A stretch of 64,000 nucleotides of DNA from Variovorax beijingensis (GCF_003951285.1 NZ_RXFQ01000012.1:62001-126000); one strand, 5' to 3'; counted from the stretch's first letter, positions 26,130-35,911 are shown. Notes: generated by a model not told the origin, from the letters alone. Translations and numbers: made by a program.

Positions 26130-29100
26130 ATGAACGCCCCCCACAAGACGACCGCGCTCCGACGGCCCGACTACCAGCTTTCCGACAACCTCTGGGCCGA
26201 TGCCGGCTCCGTCTTCATCACCGGCACACAGGCGCTGATCCGCATCCTGGCGATGCAGGGACGGCGCGACGCGGCGCGCGGCCTGCACACGCAGGGCTTC
26301 GTCAGCGGCTACCGCGGCTCACCGCTGGGCATGGTCGACCAGGCCATCTGGAAGGCCGGCGACCGCTTCAAGGAAACCGGCATCCGCTTCGTGCCCGCCG
26401 TGAACGAGGAGCTCGCGGCCACGCAGGTGCTGGGCACGCAGCGCGTGGAATCTGACCCCGAGCGCACCGTCGACGGCGTGTACGCCATGTGGTACGGCAA
26501 GGGCCCGGGCGTGGACCGCGCGGGCGATGCGCTCAAGCACGGCAATGCGTATGGCTCGTCGCCGCACGGCGGCGTGCTGGTGGTGGCGGGCGACGACCAC
26601 GGCTGCGTGTCGTCGTCGATGCCGCACCAGAGCGACCACGCCTTCATGGCATGGCGCATGCCCGTGATGCAGCCCGCGAGCGTGGCCGAGTACCTGGAGT
26701 TCGGCCTGTATGGCTACGAACTGTCGCGCTATTCGGGCGCGTGGGTTGGCATGGCGGCGCTGTCCGAGATCGTCGAGAGCGCGGGCACCGTGGACCTCGG
26801 TGCGGTGAATGCGCGTGTGGCCGCCTGGGAAGACGCCGACGCCGTGCGCGCCGCCACCGGCCACCGCGCGCCGCCCGATGGCCTGCACTACCGCTGGCCC
26901 GACCTCCCGTCGCTGCGCATCGAGTCGCGGCTGGAGGACAAGCTCGCCGCGGTGGCCGCGTTCACCAGGCGCAACAGCATCGACCGCCACGTCATCGTGA
27001 GCCCGCATGCGAAGGTGGGCATCGTCACCTGCGGCAAGGCGCACCACGACCTGATGGAGGTGCTGCGGCGCCTCGAGCTCACGCCCGGGCAGCTCGCGCG
27101 CGCCGGTGTGCGGCTCTACAAGGTGGGGCTGAGTTTTCCGGTCGAGCAGACGCGCCTGAAGGCCTTCGCGCAAGGGCTCGACGAGATCCTCGTCGTGGAA
27201 GAGAAGGGCGCGGTGGTCGAGACGCAGCTGCGCGACATCTTCTACAACGCCCCCGCCGACGCGCGCCCGGTCCTCGTGGGCAAGCACGACCGCGAAGGCC
27301 GGCCGCTCGTGTCCGCGCTCGGCGAGCTGCGCCCTTCGCGTCTCATCGAGCTGGTCGCGCACTGGCTGGCCGCGCACTTTCCCGACAACCACGACCTGGG
27401 CGACCACCTGCAGCATGTGCGCGACTTCACCCCACCCGAGCTGCTGGGCAACGCGAGCGACGCCGTCAAGCGCCTGCCGTACTTCTGCGCCGGCTGCCCG
27501 CACAACACCAGCACCAAGGTGCCCGAGGGATCGACGGCGCGCGCGGGCATCGGCTGCCACTTCATGGCCAACTGGATGGACCGCAGCACGGCCGGTCTCA
27601 TCCAGATGGGCGGCGAGGGTGTCGACTGGATCTCGCACGCGATGTTCACGAAGACCCCGCATGTGTTCCAGAACCTCGGCGACGGCACCTACTACCACTC
27701 GGGCTACCTCGCGATCCGCCAGGCCGTCGCGGCCAAGGCCACGCTCACCTACAAGATCCTGTTCAACGACGCGGTCGCGATGACCGGCGGCCAGCCGGTC
27801 GACGGGGTCATCAGCGTGGACGCGATCGCGCGGCAGGTGGAGTCCGAAGGCGTCACCAAGGTGGTGGTCGTGAGCGATGCCATCGACAAGTACGGCACCA
27901 TCAGGAGCCGCTTTCCGCACGGCACCGAATTCCACGACCGCGCCGCGCTCGACGAGGTGCAGCGGCGCCTGCGCGAGATGCCCGGCGTGACCGTGCTCAT
28001 CTACGAGCAGACCTGCGCCGCCGAGAAGCGCCGCCGCCGCAAGAAGGGCGAACTGGCCGATCCGCCCAAGCGCCTCTTCATCAACGAAGCGGTATGCGAA
28101 GGCTGCGGCGACTGTACCGTGCAGAGCAACTGCGTGGCCGTGCTGCCGAACGAGACGCCGATGGGCCGCAAGCGCAAGATCGACCAGACCAGCTGCAACA
28201 AGGACTACGCCTGCGCCAAGGGCTTCTGCCCCAGCTTCGTGGGCGTCACCGGCGGCAAGCTGCGCCGCAAGAGCGGGGCGCTCGCGGCCGGCCGCGATGC
28301 CTTCCTGCACCGCGTGGCTGCGCTGCCGCATCCGGCGCCGCACGCGTGGACCGGCCCGTACGACCTGCTGGTGACCGGCGTGGGCGGCACTGGCGTGGTG
28401 ACCGTCGGCGCGGTCATCGCGATGGCCGCGCACCTCGAAGGCAAGTCGGCCAGCGTGCTCGACTTCATGGGCTTCGCGCAGAAGGGCGGCTCGGTGCTGA
28501 GCTTCGTGCGGCTGGCCGACAGGCCCGAGCGGCTGAACCAGGTGCGCATCGACACGCAGCAGGCCGACGCCATCCTCGCGTGCGACGTGGTGGTGGGCGC
28601 CTCGCCCGACGCACTGCAGACCGTGCGGCACGGGCGCACGCGCGTGCTCGCGAACATCCACGAGATTCCGGTGGCCGAGTCGCTGCGCAACCCCGATGCC
28701 GAGCTGCACGTGGATCTGCTGCTCGAGAAGATGCGCTTCGTCGCGGGCGAGGCACAGGTCGAGACCTTCGACGCGCAGAGCCTGGCCGAGGAGTTCCTCG
28801 GCGACACGCTGGCCGCGAACATCGTCGCGACCGGCTATGCGTGGCAGCGCGGCCTGGTGCCGCTGAGCCTGGAGGCGTTGATGCATGCGATCGAGCTCAA
28901 CGGCGTGGCCGTGGCGGCCAACCAGTCGGCGTTCTCGCTGGGCCGGCTTGCGGCGGGGAACCCCGCGGCGCTCGACCAGCTGCGCGCCGCGCCGCTGGAC
29001 GCGCAGGCACAGCAAGCCGACGAGCGCCCGCTGGACGCGCTGCTCGCCGATGCACGCCGCCATCTCACCGGCTACCAGAACGCCGCCTGGGCGGCCCGCT

Positions 29101-29732
29101 TCGAGACGCGCATTCGCGCGCTGCAGGCGGCCGAGTCCGCGCTGCCGGGCGGCGATACGCGCCTGCCCTTCGCGCGCAACGCGGCGCGCAGCCTGCTCAA
29201 GCTCATGAGCTACAAGGACGAGTACGAGGTCGCGCGCCTCTACACCGACGGCGCGTTCCTGCAGAAGCTGAAAGATCAGTTCGAAGGCGAGCTGAAGCTC
29301 GAATTCCACATGGCCCCGCCGCTGCTTTCGCGCCCTGCGCACGGCCAGGCGCCCGCCAAGATCCGCCTGGGCGCATGGATGTTGCCAGTGATGAAGTGGC
29401 TGGCCCACGGCAAGCGGCTGCGCGGCACGAAGTTCGACCTGTTCGGCTACACGCAGGAGCGCCGGACGGAGCGCGCGATGATCATCCAGTTCGACCATCG
29501 GCTCGATGAGCTGGTCGCCGAGCTTTCACCGGCGAACCAGCAGCTCGCCGCGCAGATCGCGGCGCTGCCGCTCTCGGTCCGCGGCTTCGGTCATGTGAAG
29601 CTGGCCAACCTTGCGCTCGCCACCGAGCGCGAGGCGGAGCTGCTGCACCGCTTCGCGCCGCAGCGCTATCCCCGGCCGGAGAAGAAGACGAAGGCGGGGC
29701 AGTTCAGAGGGATCGCGGTCGTGTCGCAGTGA
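26130..29732 (+). CDS. Indolepyruvate ferredoxin oxidoreductase, fused alpha-beta subunits
   Basis: This 1200-residue cytoplasmic enzyme oxidatively decarboxylates aryl- or branched-chain 2-oxo acids to acyl-CoA, with thiamine diphosphate and ferredoxin. The N-terminal pyrimidine-binding domain has TQGFVSGYRGSPLG. The thiamine-binding part has CAGCPHNTS near residue 453. A ferredoxin-like segment near 656 has CEGCGDC with downstream cysteines. The 2-oxoacid oxidoreductase gamma domain starts near 748 (LLVTGVGGTGVVTVG). The last 300 residues are the helical tail found in these long fused forms. It probably degrades aromatic amino acids under Lrp control. Confidence 0.9.
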   Translation: MNAPHKTTALRRPDYQLSDNLWADAGSVFITGTQALIRILAMQGRRDAARGLHTQGFVSGYRGSPLGMVDQAIWKAGDRFKETGIRFVPAVNEELAATQVLGTQRVESDPERTVDGVYAMWYGKGPGVDRAGDALKHGNAYGSSPHGGVLVVAGDDHGCVSSSMPHQSDHAFMAWRMPVMQPASVAEYLEFGLYGYELSRYSGAWVGMAALSEIVESAGTVDLGAVNARVAAWEDADAVRAATGHRAPPDGLHYRWPDLPSLRIESRLEDKLAAVAAFTRRNSIDRHVIVSPHAKVGIVTCGKAHHDLMEVLRRLELTPGQLARAGVRLYKVGLSFPVEQTRLKAFAQGLDEILVVEEKGAVVETQLRDIFYNAPADARPVLVGKHDREGRPLVSALGELRPSRLIELVAHWLAAHFPDNHDLGDHLQHVRDFTPPELLGNASDAVKRLPYFCAGCPHNTSTKVPEGSTARAGIGCHFMANWMDRSTAGLIQMGGEGVDWISHAMFTKTPHVFQNLGDGTYYHSGYLAIRQAVAAKATLTYKILFNDAVAMTGGQPVDGVISVDAIARQVESEGVTKVVVVSDAIDKYGTIRSRFPHGTEFHDRAALDEVQRRLREMPGVTVLIYEQTCAAEKRRRRKKGELADPPKRLFINEAVCEGCGDCTVQSNCVAVLPNETPMGRKRKIDQTSCNKDYACAKGFCPSFVGVTGGKLRRKSGALAAGRDAFLHRVAALPHPAPHAWTGPYDLLVTGVGGTGVVTVGAVIAMAAHLEGKSASVLDFMGFAQKGGSVLSFVRLADRPERLNQVRIDTQQADAILACDVVVGASPDALQTVRHGRTRVLANIHEIPVAESLRNPDAELHVDLLLEKMRFVAGEAQVETFDAQSLAEEFLGDTLAANIVATGYAWQRGLVPLSLEALMHAIELNGVAVAANQSAFSLGRLAAGNPAALDQLRAAPLDAQAQQADERPLDALLADARRHLTGYQNAAWAARFETRIRALQAAESALPGGDTRLPFARNAARSLLKLMSYKDEYEVARLYTDGAFLQKLKDQFEGELKLEFHMAPPLLSRPAHGQAPAKIRLGAWMLPVMKWLAHGKRLRGTKFDLFGYTQERRTERAMIIQFDHRLDELVAELSPANQQLAAQIAALPLSVRGFGHVKLANLALATEREAELLHRFAPQRYPRPEKKTKAGQFRGIAVVSQ

Positions 29733-29823
29733 TCCCGGGTCGAGCGCAGAGCGCGCCGCGGCTGTGCCAACGTTCGGCGCATCTTGCTGCGGATGGTAAA
29801 AGGCGACATCAGCGAGCGTGGGC

Positions 29824-30204
29824 TCAATGCCCGACCGGGCGGTGGGCCACTGCAAATCGCTGTGCCAAGTCGCCCAGGCGCCTGTCCAAGGTCCACAACA
29901 CGGCCCCTGGTGTCATGAGCGTGGATGCCAGCAGAGTCAGGTCGACGAGCCTGCACCCCACTCCAAACAGGCGTTCCGTCTCAATCAGGACGAGCACTTC
30001 CCGCAAGGTCGCCTGCTGCATCTGCCGCAGGTGCTGGAGATAGCCAAGCGTCTGCTTGGGCGATGGCGGAGTGCCGCACGCAAGCTCCCCCAGAACCATC
30101 GGATGCATCAATACCTTATCCAGTCCGAGCAATTGCTCCAAGGCGGTATTGCGGGCGCGAAAGTGGTCAACCCAGACCGAGGTGTCGACCAGGACAGTTT
30201 TCAC
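29824..30204 (-). CDS. vapC: VapC-family PIN-domain ribonuclease toxin
   Basis: This 126-residue protein has the PIN layout: LVDTSVWVDHFR at the start (Asp7), MVLGELACG in the middle (conserved Glu) and LLASTLMTPGAVLWTLDRRL near the end (acidic site). VapC toxins cleave RNA and are neutralised by VapB. The gene starts inside the last codons of vapB (four-base overlap), which is the standard arrangement. Confidence 0.9.
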   Translation of the reverse strand: MKTVLVDTSVWVDHFRARNTALEQLLGLDKVLMHPMVLGELACGTPPSPKQTLGYLQHLRQMQQATLREVLVLIETERLFGVGCRLVDLTLLASTLMTPGAVLWTLDRRLGDLAQRFAVAHRPVGH

Positions 30205-30404
30205 GAACCCGTGCCTTCGCGACGGCGAGGCACATCGGGCATCTCGGGAGCATGCCCCCCGAGGGCTGCAAGTCGCTTGGCCGCTTGCACCCTCACGAAG
30301 GTCTTGATCGCTTCCCTGAAGAGGTCTGCTTTGTCCATGCCGGGGTCCGCAACTGCGAGCGCTTCCTCGTAGAGAGCGTCTTCAATGGTGACAGTAGTTC
30401 TCAT
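30201..30404 (-). CDS. vapB: VapB-family antitoxin
   Basis: This 67-residue protein has a ribbon-helix-helix-like N-terminus (MRTTVTIEDALYEEALAVAD) and a C-terminal tail that should bind and block VapC. It lies directly before vapC in the same operon. Antitoxins of this type also repress their own promoter. Confidence 0.85.
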   Translation of the reverse strand: MRTTVTIEDALYEEALAVADPGMDKADLFREAIKTFVRVQAAKRLAALGGHAPEMPDVPRRREGTGS

Positions 30405-30428
30405 GGCTAATTTCCGTCGTCAATATTG

Positions 30429-30773
30429 ATGTTATCCAAGGCGCATGCCGTGGCTCGCGCTTGGCACAAGGCCAACTTTGTGACGAGCGATGCAATCGCC
30501 ACGGTCGAGCCCTTTCGAGACCGCGTCGGCTTGGACGCCGCGTTTCCTGCGCCCGAGGTGAGTGCGGATCGGGGGCGCACGCATCGGCTGCAGCAGCAGT
30601 GGCACACAGTCGACCCGCTCGAGTTGGAGGATGCCGCCCGCGATCTGTGGCGCGACGAACGCCTGCGATCGATGCCGCCGAAAGCTGCAGCCGTGGAGTG
30701 GCTGAAACCAATCACCGAGCGACCTGGATCTGTTGACCGGGTGGTCGCCAGCCTGGAACTCGGCCACACCTGA
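30429..30773 (+). CDS. Hypothetical protein or gene fragment
   Basis: The open frame of 114 residues from ATG 30429 has codon use like real genes, with GC-rich third positions throughout. It contains WHTVDPLELEDAARDLW and MPPKAAAVEWLKPI. There is no ribosome site and no recognised domain. It may be the 3' part of a longer gene whose start was lost when the adjacent VapBC genes were inserted. Confidence 0.3.
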   Translation: MLSKAHAVARAWHKANFVTSDAIATVEPFRDRVGLDAAFPAPEVSADRGRTHRLQQQWHTVDPLELEDAARDLWRDERLRSMPPKAAAVEWLKPITERPGSVDRVVASLELGHT

Positions 30774-31254
30774 CACCTCGAACAGGCGCTCGAAACCTGA
30801 CCGGCAGTTGCCCCGAATCTTGGTTTGCGGGGCTCTTGGGCGACACCGTCAGCGATTCCGCCCAGCCGTGCGCTGGACTTGTTATCCTTGGCGCGCCGAG
30901 ACAGACGAGATCGTCCGACTTGCCGAGGTCGGGATCCCGTTGGCCATCAGGCCATGCAGCCACTTCGCAGCATCGCCGTCACCGGATCGAAGGGGAAGAG
31001 GGCGCCTCCCGCTGGCGCTTGGTCGAACTCGAAGGCGATGGTTGGGACGTCCTCCACCCGCAGTCGAACTCCATGACGAGCTCCAAGGCAGCCATGGCGG
31101 CCGGTCTGCTCGAGCTGCAGAAGAGGGTCGAGGATCTCGACATCGGTCCCAAGAAAGGATGAGTCCGAGCCGAGGAAAGCCCACAGGATCGGTTCTGTCT
31201 TGGTTTCGGATTTGGATTGCCAAAGATGGGCTCATGCAGCGGTTGCGCCCGAGG
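30774..31254. other. Intergenic region with probable gene debris
   Basis: A plus-strand frame ending at 31162 contains a convincing coding-like tail (SRWRLVELEGDGWDVLHPQ, then a helical end) but no proper start. It could be a remnant of the same decayed gene as the fragment at 30429. No mobile element is recognisable here. Confidence 0.3.
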
Positions 31255-31530
31255 TCACATCAGGCGCAATCCTCGGGCGAATCGCATGGAGGTTTTCACG
31301 AACTGGGGTACATCGCCCATCTTCGCGATTTCGGCAAGGCCGTCCTCCGTGATACGAATCACTGTTGCCACTTGGGATGCGGCGTATCGGGCGGTCGCCT
31401 TGAGTGTCGTGATCTCGGCTTCGATCAGACCAGTGGCCACAAGCACCGACACATACCGGACTTCCCGACGGTCAGCAACTCGGACTGGAAGCTGCACATG
31501 CTGCAGCCTCATCAGGAACAAGAGGGGCAT
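31255..31530 (-). CDS. Conserved-looking small hypothetical protein
   Basis: The protein is 91 residues from ATG 31530, which has GGAG six bases upstream. It is rich in branched residues and resembles a small alpha/beta protein (VSVLVATGLIEAEITTLKATARYAASQVATV). No domain is recognised. An overlapping frame upstream (31472-31759) also looks coding-like, so this could be the 3' half of a frameshifted gene. Confidence 0.4.
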   Translation of the reverse strand: MPLLFLMRLQHVQLPVRVADRREVRYVSVLVATGLIEAEITTLKATARYAASQVATVIRITEDGLAEIAKMGDVPQFVKTSMRFARGLRLM

Positions 31531-31810
31531 TCGATTCTCCGATTGCCGACTCTTGCAGTGCCAAAAATGCCGGCCGTTTTTGGTCGACAAAATGTAGCTT
31601 TGTATACAGCTCAGTTGCAACTGTCTCGTTATGATTTGAAATCAGTTCTGCCAAATCCATCACGATCTGATGAAGTGTCCGACCCACTTTTTCTTTCGGC
31701 GATGCCGATCGATGCGGCACTCGGCAGGGAGGTTGAAGATCGTTCACCGCCGGGTTCAAGGGCGGTGCGGGCCGTGGCGTTCGGCTGCCGATAGTTCCCC
31801 CTGCGCTTTG
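31531..31810. other. Short AT-richer region before the RraA gene
   Basis: A minus-strand frame through 31660 (MDLAELISNHNETVATELY) may be coding but has no ribosome site. I see no terminator or repeat. Confidence 0.3.
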
Positions 31811-32500
31811 CTAGAGCGTCTCGTTTTCCTTGAGCACACCCGCGCTGCGCAGCGCGGAGTCCAGCCACTTGGCGGCGGTGTTGCCCTTCTTGATCGCCTC
31901 GATCCGCGCGGCCTCGTCCTCGACCTTCCTGCCTGCGGCCTGGAGGAGCGCTTCCACGCTTTCGCGCTCGATGACGACCACGCCGTCGGCATCGCCGACC
32001 ACGAGGTCACCGGAACGAACGGTCACGCCGCCGACGGACACGGGGTGCCCGATCCGCCCTGAAGCCAGCTTGGTCGGGCCGTTGGGATTGGTTCCGACCG
32101 AAAAGACGGGAAAGTCCATCTCGTCGATCTCGAGGCTGTCGCGCACCGCGCCGTCGACCACCACGCCGGCGATGCCGACCTGCCGGCAGGCGTTCATCAT
32201 GATGGTGCCCATGAGGGCAGCGGTCTGGTCGCCCTTGCCGTCGATCACCAGCACGTCGCCCGGCCTGGCCAGCGCAATGGCGGCGTGGATCATCAGGTTG
32301 TCGCCCGGCCGCACTTCCACCGTGAGCGCGCTGCCGGCGAGCTTCATGCGGTGGCGCAGGGCCGCGATGCGGCCGTGCAGGGCGCCGCGGCGGCCCGCGA
32401 CGTCGGCCAGGATGGCGGGCTGGAACGCCGAGGCCTGTGCGACCAGCTCAGGGGAAATGCGCGGGAAGTCGCGCACGATATCGGGAGAGGGGCTCTTCAT
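31811..32500 (-). CDS. RraA-like / 4-hydroxy-4-methyl-2-oxoglutarate aldolase family protein
   Basis: This 229-residue protein has the RraA-fold signatures: VRPGDNLMIHAAIALARPGDVLVIDGKG and GIAGVVVDGAVRDSLEI (about 120-136), which includes the glycine-rich Arg-Asp active-site loop. Members are either RNase E regulators or metal-dependent aldolases of 4-carboxy-4-hydroxy-2-oxoadipate or related acids. With a TctC protein and an aminotransferase in the same operon, a catabolic aldolase is more likely. It follows the TctC gene by 10 bp. Confidence 0.8.
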   Translation of the reverse strand: MKSPSPDIVRDFPRISPELVAQASAFQPAILADVAGRRGALHGRIAALRHRMKLAGSALTVEVRPGDNLMIHAAIALARPGDVLVIDGKGDQTAALMGTIMMNACRQVGIAGVVVDGAVRDSLEIDEMDFPVFSVGTNPNGPTKLASGRIGHPVSVGGVTVRSGDLVVGDADGVVVIERESVEALLQAAGRKVEDEAARIEAIKKGNTAAKWLDSALRSAGVLKENETL

Positions 32501-32510
32501 GTCGCTGTTC

Positions 32511-33503
32511 TCACTCGGCCTTGACGTCGGCGTCTTTCACCACGCGGCCCCACTTGCGCTTGTCGGCCGCCAGGAACGCACGGAACTGCTCGGGCGTGCT
32601 TCCCACGGGCTCCAGGCCGTCGGCGGCGAGCCGCTTGGCGATTTCGGGCGTCGCGAGCACCCTGGCGACTTCGCGCTGGATGCGCTCGACGACGGCCGGC
32701 GGCGTATTCCTTGCGGCGCAGATGCCCGCCCAGGTCACGGGTTCGAAGTCGGGAATGCCGGCTTCCGTCACGGTCGGAATATCGGGGAACGCCGCCAGCC
32801 GGCGCGAACTGGCCACCGCCAGCGCGCGCAGCTTGCCCGAACGCGCGTACTGCATCGAACTCACGGGCTGGTCGAAGATCATCGAGACCTGACCCGCCAG
32901 CAGGTCCGTCATCGCCTGGCCGGTCCCCTTGTAGGCCACGTGAACGATGTCGATGCCTGCGCGCGTCTTCAGCATCTCGCCCGCCAGGTGGCCGCCCGTC
33001 GCGGTTCCGGACGAAGCGAAGTTGAGTTCGCCCGGCTTCTGCTTGGCGTAGGCGACGAGCTCCTTGACGCTGGTCACCGGCAGCGTCGAGTTGACCATCA
33101 GCATGTAGGGCGCGTTGGTGACCTGCGTGACCGGCACGATGTCCTTCTCGGGGTCGAAGGGCATGCTTTTCAGAACGTGCGGCTGGATCGACAGGGTTCC
33201 GGTGGTGCACATCAGCAGCGTGTGCCCGTCCGCGGGCGCCGTGAGCATGGCCGAGACCGCGATGTTGCCGCCGGCGCCGGGCCTGTTGTCGACCAGCACT
33301 TGCGCACCGAGCCCCTCTGCCAACTTCGGTGCGATCAGGCGCGCCACGACGTCGTTGGAGCCGCCGGGCGAAAAGCCGACCAGGATCTTCACCGGTTTCG
33401 ACGGAAAGGGATCGGCCGCGAACGCGTGGGCGGCGCACAGCCAGGCGGTGCCGGCGACGAGCCACGGCAAGAGGAGTTTGTGAGGAAGCGATCGGACGTT
33501 CAT
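32511..33503 (-). CDS. TctC-family tripartite tricarboxylate transporter binding protein
   Basis: This 330-residue protein has a signal peptide (LLLPWLVAGTAWLCAAHAFA) and then FPSKPVKILVGFSPGGSNDVVARLIAP, the standard opening of the Bug/TctC family. It contains VDNRPGAGGNIA and VAYKGTGQAMTDLLAGQV, which line the ligand pocket. It is periplasmic and binds a small organic acid. No TctA/TctB membrane partners are nearby. It is in an operon with an aminotransferase upstream and an RraA-like protein downstream. Confidence 0.9.
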   Translation of the reverse strand: MNVRSLPHKLLLPWLVAGTAWLCAAHAFAADPFPSKPVKILVGFSPGGSNDVVARLIAPKLAEGLGAQVLVDNRPGAGGNIAVSAMLTAPADGHTLLMCTTGTLSIQPHVLKSMPFDPEKDIVPVTQVTNAPYMLMVNSTLPVTSVKELVAYAKQKPGELNFASSGTATGGHLAGEMLKTRAGIDIVHVAYKGTGQAMTDLLAGQVSMIFDQPVSSMQYARSGKLRALAVASSRRLAAFPDIPTVTEAGIPDFEPVTWAGICAARNTPPAVVERIQREVARVLATPEIAKRLAADGLEPVGSTPEQFRAFLAADKRKWGRVVKDADVKAE

Positions 33504-33520
33504 GGCTGTTCCTGGTTCAT

Positions 33521-34747
33521 TCAGACGACAAGTTCGTTGCGCGCCCGCGCAATGCGGCGGCAACCCTCCAGCAGCTGTTCGGTGCTGGCGGCAAAAGAGA
33601 GCCGGAAGTGCGTCGGCACGCCGTAGGCACTGCCTTGCAACGCGGCCAGATCCTGCGCATCGAGCAAATGCATGATCCAGTCGTCGCTGCTGCCGATCTC
33701 CACCCCCTTGGGCGTACAGAGGCCGAACAGCGCGCTGCATGAAGCAAAGACGTAGAAGGCGCCCTCGGGCACCTGGCAATGAATGCCGTCGATGGCGTTG
33801 AGCGCCGCAACCACCGTGTCGCGGCGCTGCTGATATTCCCTCCGGTTCGCGGCAACGATGTCCTGCGGGCCCGCGAGCGCCGCGATGGCCGCAGCCTGGG
33901 CGATCGAGTTGGGGCCGGACGTGCTTTGCGACTGGAGCTTGACCATCGCCTTGATCAGCTCCGAAGGACCCGCGCCGTAGCCGATGCGCCAGCCCGTCAT
34001 CGCGTAGGCCTTGGAGACGCCATTCACCGTGAGGGTGCGGTCCTTGAGGTCGGGCGCCGCCTGGGCCATGGTGGCGAACTCGACGTCGCCATAGATCAGA
34101 TGCTCGTAGATGTCGTCGGTCAGTATCCAGACCTGGGGGTGGCGCCTCAGCACCTCGGCCAGCGCCTGGAGTTCGGTGCGCGTGTAGGTGGCGCCGCTCG
34201 GATTGTTCGGCGAGTTGAGCATCAGCCAGCGTGTCTTGCCGGTGATGGCGCGCTCGAGATCCGCGGGCTGGAGCTTGAATCGGTTGGCGGCCGGGCAGTC
34301 GACGAACACCGGCACGCCGCCGGCCAGCAGGGCGATGTCCGGGTACGACACCCAATAGGGGGCGGGCACGATGACCTCGTCGCCCGCCGCCACGGTGCAC
34401 ATGAGAGCGTTGAAGATCACCTGCTTGGCACCGGTGCCGACGATGATTTCGCCCGGCGCGTAGTTCAGGCCGTTTTCGTTCTGGAGCTTGGCGGCAATGG
34501 CCTCCTTCAGCGCCGGCGTGCCGCCGACGTCGGTGTACCGGGTCTGGCCGGCAGCCATGGCGCGGGTTGCCGCCTCCTTGATGTGCTCGGGCGTCTCGAA
34601 GTCGGGCTCGCCGGCGGTCAGGCTCAGGATGTCCCGGCCCAAGGCGCGCAGTTCGCGCGCACGTTGGCCGGCCATGGAGCTGGGGGAGGGTTTGATGCGG
34701 TGGAGCCGGGGGGCGATATGGAGCATGGGCGCAGTATCAAAGGCCAT
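33521..34747 (-). CDS. Class I pyridoxal-phosphate aminotransferase
   Basis: This 408-residue enzyme is of the aspartate aminotransferase type. It has SLTAGEPDFETPEHI at the start, LNSPNNPSGATYTRTEL (NPSG loop) and VNGVSKAYAMTGWRIGYG with the lysine that binds pyridoxal phosphate (near 245). The terminal FRLSFA stretch carries the arginine that binds the substrate carboxylate. It is first in an operon with the TctC and RraA-like genes and divergent from a LysR gene. The amino donor is not predictable. Confidence 0.88.
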   Translation of the reverse strand: MAFDTAPMLHIAPRLHRIKPSPSSMAGQRARELRALGRDILSLTAGEPDFETPEHIKEAATRAMAAGQTRYTDVGGTPALKEAIAAKLQNENGLNYAPGEIIVGTGAKQVIFNALMCTVAAGDEVIVPAPYWVSYPDIALLAGGVPVFVDCPAANRFKLQPADLERAITGKTRWLMLNSPNNPSGATYTRTELQALAEVLRRHPQVWILTDDIYEHLIYGDVEFATMAQAAPDLKDRTLTVNGVSKAYAMTGWRIGYGAGPSELIKAMVKLQSQSTSGPNSIAQAAAIAALAGPQDIVAANRREYQQRRDTVVAALNAIDGIHCQVPEGAFYVFASCSALFGLCTPKGVEIGSSDDWIMHLLDAQDLAALQGSAYGVPTHFRLSFAASTEQLLEGCRRIARARNELVV

Positions 34748-34817
34748 GCGCTGCGGGACAAACGAGAAATCGGAGGATCTGGGTATTCCTTTTTTTCCTG
34801 AGGAGCATTGGGCTTAC

Positions 34818-34830
34818 ATTCCATCGGAAT
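34818..34830. promoter_or_regulatory. Small palindrome at the LysR start codon
   Basis: ATTCC-ATC-GGAAT is a perfect short palindrome covering the start of the LysR gene in the divergent region. It may be part of a LysR binding site used for autoregulation. The evidence is weak because it is only 13 bp. Confidence 0.3.
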
Positions 34831-35827
34831 GAACTTCACCTTCAAGCAGCTGGAGGCCTTTCTCTTCAGCACCAAGCTCCAGAGCTTCAGCGCGGCGGCG
34901 GTGAAGCTGCACACCACGCAGTCGGCCATCTCCAAGCGCCTGGCCGAACTCGAGGAGTCGCTGGGCGGGACGCTGCTGCACCGCACCTCCCATGGGCTGG
35001 AACTGGCCCAGGCCGGGCGCGAATTGCTGCCGCTGGCCGAGGAAGCCCATCGCCTGTGGCAGCGCATCCAGCACGACATCAGCGTGGACAAGACGCTGCG
35101 CGGCACCTTCCGCGTGGGCGTGACGGAACTGATTGCGATGACATGGCTCACGCGGCTGATCCAGCTGCTTCAGAAGCTGCACCCCCAGGTGACGCTCGAG
35201 CCGGTGGTGGACGCGGGGCTGACGCTCTTCGAGCGCCTCGAAGCCAACAAGCTCGACCTGTCCATCATGCCGGGCACTTTCTGGGGCCAGGCGTTCGAAT
35301 CGATCAAGGTCGGGCAGGTCGACCAGGCCTGGATCGCGAGCCCGCGGCTCGGCCTTCCGCAACGTGCCCTGGCGCCGCACGAGTTCGCCGACTATCCGGT
35401 GATCGAGCAGCCCGCGGGCGCTTCGAAGAACAAGTTCTACGAGGCCTGGCGCGCTGAGCACGGGTTCCGCTTCGGCAAGGTCATGCTCACCAACAGCACG
35501 ACCGTCCTGCGCGAGCTGACGATCAGCGGCTTCGGCATCAGCCAGCAAGCGCTCGACTACGTGCGCCCGGACATCAAAAGCGGCCTGCTGCGTATCGTCA
35601 AGAGCGACCCGATGCCGCCACCGCTGGTCTACAGCGCGGTCTATCGGAGCGACAATTCCAGTCCCGCGCTGGCGCGGATCGTCGAGCTGGCCGTGAAGAC
35701 CTGCGATTTCAAGTTGCGGGCGAGCCAGCACGACGTGGCCCCGGCCCGGCCGTTGCGGGGCTCGAGTTCGGGCCTGCGGCAACGGCCGGTACGCAAGAGC
35801 GTCAAGAAGAAGCCGGCAAGAAGCTAG
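34829..35827 (+). CDS. LysR-family transcriptional regulator
   Basis: The protein is 332 residues. The start at 34829 (MNFTFKQLEAFL) fits the family; a frame starting seven codons earlier with TTG is also possible. The N-terminal helix-turn-helix FSAAAVKLHTTQSAISKRLAELEESLG is typical, followed by a two-lobed effector domain. The C-terminus is unusually basic (about 50 extra residues ending in SVKKKPARS). It is divergent from the aminotransferase operon, which is its likely target. Confidence 0.9.
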   Translation: MNFTFKQLEAFLFSTKLQSFSAAAVKLHTTQSAISKRLAELEESLGGTLLHRTSHGLELAQAGRELLPLAEEAHRLWQRIQHDISVDKTLRGTFRVGVTELIAMTWLTRLIQLLQKLHPQVTLEPVVDAGLTLFERLEANKLDLSIMPGTFWGQAFESIKVGQVDQAWIASPRLGLPQRALAPHEFADYPVIEQPAGASKNKFYEAWRAEHGFRFGKVMLTNSTTVLRELTISGFGISQQALDYVRPDIKSGLLRIVKSDPMPPPLVYSAVYRSDNSSPALARIVELAVKTCDFKLRASQHDVAPARPLRGSSSGLRQRPVRKSVKKKPARS

Positions 35828-35911
35828 CGTCGTGGCATTGGCCGGCGCGAGAGCCGGGCCTCCCCCGATGCGGCATACTCCCACCCCCCAACTCGCCAGA
35901 GACCCCGCTGA

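Noticed and set aside
26319..29498. 1059-residue minus-strand open frame and a 1006-residue plus-strand frame opposite or within the indolepyruvate oxidoreductase gene
   Set aside because: These are mirror frames created by GC-rich codon use; they have His/Arg-rich low-complexity sequence and no domains.
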